Shown piece after piece: positions 8,586 through 16,264 of a stretch of 64,000 bases of DNA. A program made the position numbers and the translations under genes. How positions within the stretch are numbered: position 1 is the stretch's first letter; every line of letters starts with the position of its first letter. The notes under the pieces are model-generated. The model was not told where the DNA came from. It did not search any database and worked only from the letters and a program-made list of their open reading frames with translations. This DNA is from Streptomyces sp. DH5. GTDB lineage: Bacteria > Actinomycetota > Actinomycetes > Streptomycetales > Streptomycetaceae. Location of the stretch: positions 1 through 64,000 of the forward strand of contig NZ_JAHWGP010000036.1 in the NCBI RefSeq assembly GCF_020873915.1. The letters run 5' to 3'.

Positions 8586-8933
8586 GTGGACAACCGACTC
8601 ACCCTTATCCCCGACGTCTCACCCGGTGCCGAGCAGCAGACCGGCACAGGATGGCGCTTCAGCGTAATCCCGCCCAAGAACGTACGGGCCAACTGGTACC
8701 GCGCCATCAAAACGATTCGACGCCCTCCGGGCACCCTCGCCTTGCCCGCGATCGCCACCACAGCCACGCTGCACTTCACCCACGTCCTTCACGACAGTGA
8801 CACCGTCATGGCCCTCGGTCTGACCACCCTCACCGTCGCCTACGACGCCGTCATCGCCCTCTGCCGCACCTGGTACAAGACCAGCAACCTCAGCCAGCAG
8901 ACCCAGGGCACTACAGCCCAGCGCGCAGCCTGA
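8586..8933 (+). CDS. Unknown small protein (115 aa)
   Basis: GTG start with AAGGAAAG eight bases upstream. Contains RFSVIPPKNVRANWYRAIKT and a Thr/Ala/His-rich centre, and ends in a Gln/Thr tail. It is followed by a strong hairpin terminator. Probably co-transcribed with the gene at 7400. No family recognised. Confidence 0.55.
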   Translation: MDNRLTLIPDVSPGAEQQTGTGWRFSVIPPKNVRANWYRAIKTIRRPPGTLALPAIATTATLHFTHVLHDSDTVMALGLTTLTVAYDAVIALCRTWYKTSNLSQQTQGTTAQRAA

Positions 8934-9345
8934 TCCCGCAGCCAGGCCAACGCACTCAGCCGGTGCTCCGACCATTATCGGAGCACCTTCTTCCGTTCCG
9001 GAACCGACGTAATGGGCCGCTCCACATCCTTACCGAGTCTGGGCACGCGCCCCGCAGCACACGCCGCTCGTGGACGGCGTCTCGTACGGACGCCGTGCCC
9101 ACCAATGACTGGAGCTGCCCTCGCTCGCCCCGTAAGCGCTGGGGCCGCGGCGGCCGTCCGGCTGGGTGCTGGTGAAGGCCGGCGGCCGGAGGTCCCGGCC
9201 GGGGCGCCGGTGCTGCCGCTGGACCAGGCGCTGGACGCAGCCGAGCAGTCAGGTGTACGTCTGTGCTCGCTGCGCGGCGCCGCCGCCGGGCTTGACCCGT
9301 TCCTGAAGGGCTTCGACCACGGGTTCGGGTAATGGTGCGCGAGGG
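8934..9345. other. Intergenic region downstream of converging genes
   Basis: Beyond the terminator at 8962-8987 no gene is supported. Frames in 9000-9340 are low-complexity Ala/Arg/Pro translations without ribosome sites. The leftward gene at 9346 ends at its right edge. Confidence 0.45.
8962..8990. terminator. Hairpin terminator
   Basis: Perfect 10-bp stem GGTGCTCCGA/TCGGAGCACC with loop CCATTA, followed by TTCTTCC. It lies between converging genes and may serve both strands. Confidence 0.75.
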
Positions 9346-10503
9346 TCAGCCAGCGGTCCGGGACGCAATGAGCCGGTTGGTGAGCTCCACCGTTCCGAGG
9401 TACCACCAGAAGATCCAGTCCAGGAACGCTTCGTCGTAGTCGCCGCGCTGGTCTGCCCTGCGGTGACGCACGTCGTAGCGGTTGGCGATCTCGAACAGCG
9501 CACCTTCGTCCTTGCCGAGCTTGTCCTTGAGCAGGGCGCGGCGCTCCTCGAGGATGCCCGCCAGGGTGACGATCGCCGACCGCTTGCTCTCCACCGTCGT
9601 GTCCCGGCCGCGGAACAGGGCGATCGCGTGGCGGATCCGAGCCGTGATGTCCGGGGCGCTCTCGTTGAGCGCCCGGTGCACCAGCGAGCTGCGGGCGTCG
9701 TCGGTGACAGCGACCAGGCGCCCGAGGTCCTCGCCTTCGGCAGCCAGCTCGTACTCGATGCCGGCCTCGCGCAGCAACTCGTTGACCTTGCCCCGGTACA
9801 GGACGCGGGCGGGCCCATTGTGGAATTCCGAGTGGTGCCATCCGCAGCCGCTGTAGGAGTGGTAGCGCCGCACGCGGGGGCGGCTCACCAGGTCGTGGAA
9901 CACCTCGATCAGCCCGTAGAAGGTGTCTTCGTCCCACGTCTCCGGTGCCAGAGGCCACAGATCAGGGATGCCCAGGCGCCTGTCGATCACCTCGGAAGCG
10001 TCGGGCAGCTCGCTGCCATCGTCGACGCATTCCTCGCCGAACACCTCAGCCAGGTAGCCCTTGTCCTCGAACTCACCGACGAGCCGTGCGAAGTCACGTC
10101 GTGTGTCCCGTGGAGTGCTGCCGTCATGCGACAGCCCACGGCCGCGGCGCTGCGGCCAGTAGGGCCGGAGGGCTGCCGCCTGCCGGAGCTCGTCCGCCCG
10201 GTTGACCAGTTCGGAGAACCACTCCCGTTTGCCCGTCCCGGCCCGGTTGCCCCAGCCTGGAGTGGTGGACGACCAGGGGTCGTCCGTGGGCGCATCACGG
10301 TCTGGCAGCTCCTCGAAGTCCGCGACCGCGGTGGTGCCGGCCAGGGCCTCGGTGATGAGCCAGGTAGCTCGGTCTACCCATGAGGAGTCCGAGGTGCGAT
10401 CCGAGGCGCGAAGGATGCGCTCGCCTTCGGACGCGAGTAGCTCTGCGGGCCAGAGGAGTTCGTAGTTACTCAGGTCCAGACTCACCGCAACATCATCACC
10501 CAT
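9346..10503 (-). CDS. HEPN/Abi-like protein, possible defence gene (385 aa)
   Basis: The C-terminal ~120 residues read like the helical domain of abortive-infection and HEPN proteins: IRHAIALFRGRDTTVESKR, then LEERRALLKDKLGKDEGALF, then ANRYDVRHR, which fits the R-x4-H signature of HEPN ribonucleases, then an aromatic helix DWIFWWYLGTVELTNRLI. The N-terminal 250 residues are not recognised but contain SGCGWHHSEFH. Start chosen at ATG 10503 (MGDDVAVSLDL); no good ribosome site is seen, so it is uncertain. An IS element sits about 270 bp upstream. HEPN assignment is inference from pattern only. Confidence 0.6.
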   Translation of the reverse strand: MGDDVAVSLDLSNYELLWPAELLASEGERILRASDRTSDSSWVDRATWLITEALAGTTAVADFEELPDRDAPTDDPWSSTTPGWGNRAGTGKREWFSELVNRADELRQAAALRPYWPQRRGRGLSHDGSTPRDTRRDFARLVGEFEDKGYLAEVFGEECVDDGSELPDASEVIDRRLGIPDLWPLAPETWDEDTFYGLIEVFHDLVSRPRVRRYHSYSGCGWHHSEFHNGPARVLYRGKVNELLREAGIEYELAAEGEDLGRLVAVTDDARSSLVHRALNESAPDITARIRHAIALFRGRDTTVESKRSAIVTLAGILEERRALLKDKLGKDEGALFEIANRYDVRHRRADQRGDYDEAFLDWIFWWYLGTVELTNRLIASRTAG

Positions 10504-10541
10504 CAGGGATGTGTCCCGGTCCTGAGTGACGGATTCCCGTC

Positions 10542-10763
10542 TCAGCCTCGGATGAGGTCCTGAAACTGCGGACATCCGACGGCATGCCACTCCCTGACGA
10601 GGACTTGCCCGTCCACAACCCCGACCTCGGCGTGTCATGGCAGGCAGTCGTGGCACGCATGGATCTCGTACGAGTTGCCACCGTCGTCGAACGCTTTGAG
10701 GTCGACGGAGCCCACGGGCGCCCGGTAGGTGACCTCCTGCTGGGGATCGGAGCCTTCTGCCAT
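10542..10763 (-). pseudogene. Small gene with in-frame stop, next to the IS
   Basis: Leftward reading from ATG 10763 gives a natural protein (MAEGSDPQQEVTYRAPVGS, later GNSYEIHACHDCLP) interrupted by TGA at 10635-10637, after which the same frame continues (HAEVGVVDGQVLVREWHAV...DLIRG) to a proper stop at 10542. The IS boundary lies only ten bases upstream of the ATG, so the insertion probably removed its promoter and the gene then decayed. Family unknown; the CHDC motif hints at metal binding. Confidence 0.55.
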
Positions 10764-10773
10764 GTCGGCCAGT

Positions 10774-11662
10774 GAGCCCTTTCCACCTTCACCCTGAGCT
10801 GGTCAGATGCAGGGTGAGGACGGCCTGAACGAGGCTGGTGATCCGGGTGGTCGAGCACCGCAGTTTGCGGAGGAGCCGCCAGGACTTGAGGGTGGCGACG
10901 GCCTGCTCGACGAGGGCCCGGATCTTCGCGTGGGACCGGTTCACCGCCTTCTGGCCTGCGGAGAGAGCCTCCCACCGTCCCCAGCACGGGATGCGGACCG
11001 TGCTGCCGGCACCCCGGTAACCCTTGTCGGCCCAGCACTGGATGCCGGCCTCGGCGAGGGCGTCGACGATGCCGTGTTCGCGGGCTGCGCGGACGTCGTG
11101 CACGGCGCCGGGCAGGGCCGGTGAGGCCCACAGCAGCCGGCCGAAGGGATCCGCGAGGACCTGCACGTTCATCCCGTGCCTCTTGTGTTTGCCGGAGTAG
11201 TACGGCCGGTCCGCGGCGATGCGGTCGATTGGCAGGAGTGTGCCGTCCAGGAGCAGATACGCCTTCGTCGACGCGGTGCGGACGGCGTCGGCCAGGGTGG
11301 GTGCGAGGGCGGCCAGGAGGTCGACGGCCTCGGTGACGTAGCGGTACGCGGTCGTGGTTCCGACGCCGAATCCGGCCGCGAGCTGGGCATACGTGTGGCC
11401 CATCCGCAGGTGGGCAAGGGTGAGGAGGGCCTGGCGGCCGGTATTCAGCCGTCGCCAGCGGGAGCCGATCGCACGGCGGTGCCGCCGCAACTCCTGAGCG
11501 AGGAAGCGAAGGGCAGAGCTGGACACGTCGATGCCGGACGGGTAAACAAGCACGTGAAGCCTCTGGTGGAGACGGTTCTCTTGGTCGAAAACTCATCTAC
11601 CAGGGGCTTCACCCCGTTGTCAGCCCAACTTCCAACCTCCGTCGACAGGTTGGAAAGGGCTC
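10774..11662 (-). mobile_element. Complete IS5-family-like insertion sequence, 889 bp
   Basis: Ends are GAGCCCTTTCCA at 10774 and its complement ending at 11662 (12 perfect bases, extending imperfectly to about 16). AGT flanks both sides (10771-10773 and 11663-11665), consistent with a 3-bp target duplication. The element holds a single transposase gene. Between the transposase start and the right end an imperfect inverted repeat (GTGAAGCCTCTGGT near 11554 with its partner near 11600) could limit read-through. Confidence 0.85.
10789..11553 (-). CDS. IS5-family DDE transposase (254 aa)
   Basis: An N-terminal HTH (ALLTLAHLRMGHTYAQLAAG, residues ~42-61, followed by TTAYRYV) precedes a DDE catalytic core: first Asp in LLLDGTLLPI, second in WADKGYRG, and Glu in the C-terminal ALVEQAVATLKSWRLLRK. 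Length is normal for this family and no frameshift is seen, so it may be active. GTG start. It is the only gene of the element. Confidence 0.88.
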   Translation of the reverse strand: MLVYPSGIDVSSSALRFLAQELRRHRRAIGSRWRRLNTGRQALLTLAHLRMGHTYAQLAAGFGVGTTTAYRYVTEAVDLLAALAPTLADAVRTASTKAYLLLDGTLLPIDRIAADRPYYSGKHKRHGMNVQVLADPFGRLLWASPALPGAVHDVRAAREHGIVDALAEAGIQCWADKGYRGAGSTVRIPCWGRWEALSAGQKAVNRSHAKIRALVEQAVATLKSWRLLRKLRCSTTRITSLVQAVLTLHLTSSG

Positions 11663-11760
11663 AGTATCACCCGATCTACTGCTCAGACGGTCCTGCGGGA
11701 CCGGGATCGCGTGCTGGGCTTCGTGGAGAAACGGTGTGCGCCGGGAGTGGTAGGGGCGTC

Positions 11761-13068
11761 ATGCTGAGCGCCATGCCGAACCTTGCACATCCTCTCTTCA
11801 GTGCCCCCGCGCATGCGGTCGGCAGCGAAATGGTCCGCGACTTTTTGGGTCTGGAGTTGGAGGAGAGCTTCACCGTCGACTACAAGCGCAACATCGCTGC
11901 CGCGGACGACACCGTCGCGGCGATGGCCAATACCTATGGTGGTGTCATCCTCATCGGCGTCGACGCGCGCCCCAAGGACGAGAACCTGCCCGGCGAATTG
12001 GTCGGGGTCAAAGTGATCGACAAGGACCGCCTGGTCAGCAAGATGGCAAACACCTTTGATCCGCCCGGCTGGGCACCCGAGGTCATCCCCGTCACGGTCG
12101 ACGACAAGCTGCTCCTGGTCGTCCGAATCGACCCGGATACCGTCCCGCGACCGCTGTTCCACCAGGGTGTGGTCAGGATCCGTATGGACGGCCGTAACCT
12201 GCCCGCTGACCGCCGCCTCGTCCAGATGCTGTTCCAGCAGGCCGATCCCGCGTCGGCTTCCGTCTACGTCGGCGATCCGCGTCTTACCCCCGATCAATAC
12301 GCGGCGCCGCATGTCCGGACCGCCTACCATTCGAGGGCTCCGGACCTGGTCATCCGCGCAGCGGTATCCCGTCCGCTGCGACAGAGCGCCGCCCGCCTAC
12401 GGCTGTTCGGCACCACGGTCGACGCGCTCATGCGTGCGTTGAGTACCCCGGGGACACGGGAGTTGCAGAAGGAGCTGGCGGAGCTCACCCGACGCGTGAA
12501 CTCCCATCTGTTCCAGGAGCCCTGGACGATCGACCCCGAGTACGGAAGCGCCGGCTTCGTCCGGCTCGTGGCTGGCCACAAAGGACCGGATGCCCCGACA
12601 GAACCGGGTGCCCCGTCGCAGGCCCACATTCGCTCGGAATGCTCGGTCGCGCTGGCCCACGGCGGGAGCTCTCTTGAGGTGCTCTTTGACCTGCTCTTCT
12701 GGACCGGCGGGCAGAAGATCGCGAGCGACCTGTGGATGGCGGCCTGCTACGAGGCTGTACGAACTTTGGTCCGCGACGCCCTGCCGGTCCTCACCGAGGA
12801 ACTGCTCGGTACCGCCTTCATGCCGACGCCGCCCGTCGAACTGCACATCGCCACCGGCGAGCAGCGCCTGCAGTCCCTGGACTCCCTGCTCAACACGGAC
12901 GTCCTCGGCCTCCGCACCGGCACCGGAAACCTCCGACGGGGCAGCGAATACCTCCCTGACGAGCTCGTGGCCACCGGCGATCTCCCGGCCGCGGTCAGCG
13001 AGGCCCTGCGCAACATCGCCCTGGACTGGCGGTACCTCCACCCCGACCTTCCGCGTATGCACGACTGA
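11761..13068 (+). CDS. AlbA_2/Schlafen-type nucleic-acid-binding protein (435 aa)
   Basis: Residues ~20-150 match the AlbA_2 (divergent AAA_4) domain of bacterial Schlafen-like proteins: LELEESFTVDYKRNI, then AMANTYGGVILIGVDA, then LLLVVRIDPD and VRIRMDGRN. The remaining ~280 residues are unrecognised and mostly helical. Such domains occur in transcription regulators and in many anti-phage genes. Start taken at ATG 11761, just past the IS; upstream in-frame sequence runs back into the IS and is not native. Regulation may have changed with that insertion. Confidence 0.75.
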   Translation: MLSAMPNLAHPLFSAPAHAVGSEMVRDFLGLELEESFTVDYKRNIAAADDTVAAMANTYGGVILIGVDARPKDENLPGELVGVKVIDKDRLVSKMANTFDPPGWAPEVIPVTVDDKLLLVVRIDPDTVPRPLFHQGVVRIRMDGRNLPADRRLVQMLFQQADPASASVYVGDPRLTPDQYAAPHVRTAYHSRAPDLVIRAAVSRPLRQSAARLRLFGTTVDALMRALSTPGTRELQKELAELTRRVNSHLFQEPWTIDPEYGSAGFVRLVAGHKGPDAPTEPGAPSQAHIRSECSVALAHGGSSLEVLFDLLFWTGGQKIASDLWMAACYEAVRTLVRDALPVLTEELLGTAFMPTPPVELHIATGEQRLQSLDSLLNTDVLGLRTGTGNLRRGSEYLPDELVATGDLPAAVSEALRNIALDWRYLHPDLPRMHD

Positions 13069-13167
13069 ACGCGCCGCCCTGCGTTCCGCCAACACGACCG
13101 AGCTGGCATGGGCCCCGGCAAGGCGCACAGCAACAGGGGCCAGGACCTGCGCGGCCGCGCTTTGCGT

Positions 13168-14550
13168 TCAGTACATGGAGAGCTGCTCGTGCTCGGGAAG
13201 GTCGTAGTGGGTGATGCGGCCGGCCAGCGTCTCGTCGAACTCCTTCATCTCCTGGGCGTTGCGCACGAGGACGCGCTGGGACGACAGCTGCGGTGAGAGG
13301 GAGACCAGCTCGGGACACGGGCGCACAATTCCGTACAGCGAGTGATATCGATCGCGCGAGTACACGGGCACTCCGTAGGCAAAGTGAGCGGCCATGGTGG
13401 GCCTCTCGGGAATCTCCACCCGCAACTGCTCCTCACGCCAGGCCCGCTCCGCCACCGCGGCGAACAGTTCGTCCCTCTGCTTCTGGGAGAGCCGGATCCA
13501 CCACGCTCTGGCTGTCTCCAGGGCCTTGCGCTCCTTCTCCTCCTGCTCCGCCTGTTCGCGAGCACGGCGGGCCTCCTCCTCAGCTCGCTGCTGGCGCAGC
13601 TTCTCCATGAGGACTCGCTGTTCTTCTTCCCGCACCTTGCGGCGGCGGGCGGCCTCCTCCGCACGGCGAAGCCGGTCCGCCTCCTCCAACTCCTTGCGGC
13701 GGCGTTCGGCCTCGGCTTCCTTCTGCTTCTTACGCGCTTCGGCCGCTTCTTTCGCCTTCTCCTGCCGCTGGCGCATCTGCTCGTGTTCCGTCTGAGCACG
13801 GGACGATTGCCGGGAGGTCCACCACCGGTCCCGCCGGAGAATCCAGTGCTGCTTGTCGACGACCCGGGGCACCCTCCGGTAGCGCGGCAGGCTCCGGCAA
13901 GGAGTGAGCTGCCCGAGCAGAACCCACCGCACGAACTGCTGCAGTTCTTCCTCGCGGACAGTCCAGCCGCCGGCTGCGAAGTCAAACCCGGCGACTCCGT
14001 CGTCGACCACCCAAGGTTCCTCCGCTTCCGGGGCTCGCACTCGTACGGCGGGAACGGCGTCGATCCACTGCGGTGTCTTCTTGTGCGGAGACACCCAGCA
14101 CACGGTGATTCCTTCGGCGCGGTAGCGCGCCGTTCGGGCGCGGATGTCCTCCACGGTGATGGGTGAAAGCTGTGCCTCCCACGCCATGCGCTGGGTGCCG
14201 TCCGGTGAGGAAGCCATGACGTCGGCGCGCCATGAGCCGTCTTCGGCCGGCACCTCGAGTTCGGCGTACCAGCCGGCCGCGCGGATCGCACCCGCCAGCT
14301 CCAGCTTGAGCATGTGGTGCTCCCACGACTCATTCGACAGCTCGCATGAAGGAGGCCGTCCTGGGTCGTGGCAGAAGAAGCGCACTCCGCTCGGGGAGTG
14401 CTTCGCGTGGACGCCCCATCTGCACTCGGGACAGGAGAGCTCTACGCGAGGGCGGACCTTGTGGACCTGAGTCCAGTCCATCCCGCATCCGAGATCCAGA
14501 CGGGTGGCGTCAAGGCGTCCGGCTTCGGGATGCAGCGCGGTGAAAGGCAT
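13168..14550 (-). CDS. CoiA-like competence/nuclease family protein (460 aa)
   Basis: Start ATG 14550 is preferred because AAGGAG sits nine bases upstream; a GTG at 14598 is possible. N-terminal zinc-ribbon-like segment (CPECRWGVH...CHDPGRPPSC), then a restriction-endonuclease-like core with ELEVPAEDGSWRADVM and MAWEAQLSPIT, matching the D...E-x-Q pattern of CoiA. Residues ~245-370 are a long Arg/Glu/Lys coiled coil, followed by a C-terminal domain. CoiA relatives act on incoming DNA in competent bacteria; in actinobacteria the role is unknown and defence is plausible. It converges on the AlbA_2 gene. Confidence 0.78.
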   Translation of the reverse strand: MPFTALHPEAGRLDATRLDLGCGMDWTQVHKVRPRVELSCPECRWGVHAKHSPSGVRFFCHDPGRPPSCELSNESWEHHMLKLELAGAIRAAGWYAELEVPAEDGSWRADVMASSPDGTQRMAWEAQLSPITVEDIRARTARYRAEGITVCWVSPHKKTPQWIDAVPAVRVRAPEAEEPWVVDDGVAGFDFAAGGWTVREEELQQFVRWVLLGQLTPCRSLPRYRRVPRVVDKQHWILRRDRWWTSRQSSRAQTEHEQMRQRQEKAKEAAEARKKQKEAEAERRRKELEEADRLRRAEEAARRRKVREEEQRVLMEKLRQQRAEEEARRAREQAEQEEKERKALETARAWWIRLSQKQRDELFAAVAERAWREEQLRVEIPERPTMAAHFAYGVPVYSRDRYHSLYGIVRPCPELVSLSPQLSSQRVLVRNAQEMKEFDETLAGRITHYDLPEHEQLSMY

Positions 14551-15460
14551 GAATCGCATCTCCTTGCGATCCGGCGCGTATCGCGGCGTATCTGACACGA
14601 CACCAGATAGCAGGAGCCACTGACAGTGCCCTTTCCGTCCGCTCCTGGCGGGAGGTTGCGAAGCTCAGGATCAAAGAGATGCGGACTCGGAGAGGCATCC
14701 CACAAAGAAGTCGGACCCTTCGCGACCTTGCAGCAGGGGCGGAGAGGTCTTCTAACGAGAAGTCGGATGCTCTGATCTTGCTGAAACCCGCCTACTCCGG
14801 CGAAGAGATCGATGACGAAGTTGCCTCGCACGTTGCTTCGGAGGGCGTTCCATGTCTCCATTTTCGACTTCGTGGAGGGCGTCCGAGACGAGTATCCGAG
14901 CGTTCTCAACGCTTCCCCGGGTCCACTTGGGTAGAGCAACGCCTCACCGTTCACATGCGGCCGTTACCCATTTCCAACGGCATCACCGCAGGTGGGAGGC
15001 TCGCAGCCGTCGGTGACATGACTACTCCGGGGCGCCTAGCACATCTCGCGGGACTCCGCTTGGGTGCCTTCCCCGGCCGATCCTGGCCTTTGATGGTCAC
15101 CAAGGCAGGGGGAACGTCTCGCCGACATGTGCGTAGGCTTCTGAGCCGACGACAGCAGCGGAGTCCGCGGGCTCCGAAGCCGCTCGAACGGTGTTGTCGT
15201 CACCGCGTAGTTCGACCGCTTCAACCGGAAGGAGACAAAGCAGTGGCCCCCTGCTCGAACAAGGGGCCACTCGCGTAGTCCGACAGCTCCACTCCGTACC
15301 AGAACGCATTCCAAGATGGGAGAAGAACCATCAGGTCCGAGCCCGAGCCTACGGGGCGCCGCGTACTGCCGTCGAGTCAAGACGGCGCAGGCACCCCCGC
15401 AGGCATAGCCGCACAAGCCCGTCACCATACCTCCTGTACGAACTGGGAGAGGCGGGTTTC
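14551..15460. other. 0.9-kb region without an intact gene
   Basis: No intact gene is supported. A leftward frame near 14790-14870 contains METWNALRSNVRGNF followed by VIDLFAGVGGF, the motif I signature of C5-cytosine methyltransferases, but it breaks off after ~30 further residues. A perfect 9-bp hairpin AGTGGCCCC/GGGGCCACT at 15242-15271 looks like a terminator. Confidence 0.4.
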
Positions 15461-15613
15461 GTGAACAACGACCAGATCAGCGTGCGCATGGTGGTGCTGT
15501 TGCTGGTGGGCGCGTTAACCGTCGGCGTCGCTCTCTATCACCCAGCATTCGGGGCGGCACTCGGTGTCGGCGTCGTCGTGGTTGCCCTGCTCAACGAGCT
15601 GATGGGCAGATAG
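15461..15613 (+). CDS. Small membrane protein (50 aa)
   Basis: GTG start with GGGAGAGG nine bases upstream. After a short polar head (NNDQISVR) two hydrophobic segments follow (MVVLLLVGALTVGVALY and AALGVGVVVVALLNEL), probably a membrane hairpin. It sits next to tpg but converges on it across a strong terminator. Function unknown. Confidence 0.6.
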   Translation: MNNDQISVRMVVLLLVGALTVGVALYHPAFGAALGVGVVVVALLNELMGR

Positions 15614-15642
15614 CGGACGACCATCCCGCCCCGGATACACGA

Positions 15643-15673
15643 GCGGGCCCGGACCGTTTCGGTCCGGGCCCGC
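15643..15673. terminator. 14-bp stem terminator between converging genes
   Basis: Perfect stem GCGGGCCCGGACCG with loop TTT and matching arm. It lies between the small membrane gene and the end of tpg and can serve both strands. Confidence 0.85.
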
Positions 15674-15694
15674 GGGCTGTTCGGGGCGCGGCTG

Positions 15695-16252
15695 CTACAG
15701 GTCGAACTCGAGGTGCTCGATGTCCGTGAACCGGACCTCCTCCAGGGAGCCGGCGCGGCGGCCGCCGTCCTGGAAGTAGACCTCCTTGAGCGCTTCGGCG
15801 GCGATCTCCTGGAGCTGCTGGTCGGTGGCGCCAGCCTCCTGGGCGTCGAAGAGGCGGGCGGCGTAGACCGGGGGCAGGGCGACGGTCAGGTGCCGAATGC
15901 GGTCCTGGTCCGTCGACCCGATGGGCGCGGTGTAGCCCATGCGGGCGCGGGTGTCGATGACGATGCCGCCGGTGGTGGCCGCCTTCTGCCGGGCCTTGGC
16001 CCGGATCTGCGGCTGCCACCGCTTCTTCACCTCGCGGTCCAGGCGCGCGGCGAGGTCGGGGCGGGGCTTCTTGATCTGGTCCTTCACGTACCGCTCGACG
16101 GTGCGCTGGGAGATGCGCAGCATCTGGGCGACCGCCTTCGTGCCCTTGAGCTGCTTGACCAGGTACCGCATCTGCGCACCCGCGCTCTTGGGTGCGGGGC
16201 GGGTGAATGCCTTCTGCACCGCGGCCTCCAGGCCGTCCCCGAACAGGCTCAT
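15695..16252 (-). CDS. tpg: Telomere terminal protein Tpg (185 aa)
   Basis: Length and sequence fit the Streptomyces terminal proteins that bind covalently to 5' telomere ends and prime end-patching. N-terminal conserved segment FTRPAPKSAGAQMRYLVKQ is followed by an HTH (MLRISQRTVERYVKDQ), basic residues ~80-100, then a conserved core with RARMGYTAPIGSTDQDRIR and a C-terminal acidic segment (DIEHLEFDL). It starts 12 bases after tap stops on the same strand, the standard tap-tpg operon order. A truncated second copy lies at 4401-4562. Confidence 0.95.
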   Translation of the reverse strand: MSLFGDGLEAAVQKAFTRPAPKSAGAQMRYLVKQLKGTKAVAQMLRISQRTVERYVKDQIKKPRPDLAARLDREVKKRWQPQIRAKARQKAATTGGIVIDTRARMGYTAPIGSTDQDRIRHLTVALPPVYAARLFDAQEAGATDQQLQEIAAEALKEVYFQDGGRRAGSLEEVRFTDIEHLEFDL

Positions 16253-16264
16253 CGTCGCCCTCTC

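Noticed and set aside
9945-10383. Rightward frames opposite the HEPN/Abi-like gene
   Set aside because: Antisense shadows; the leftward frame has the coherent protein.
14679-15278. Long rightward open frame of ~200 codons
   Set aside because: Composition is that of a shadow frame in GC-rich DNA, no ribosome site, and it crosses a hairpin terminator.
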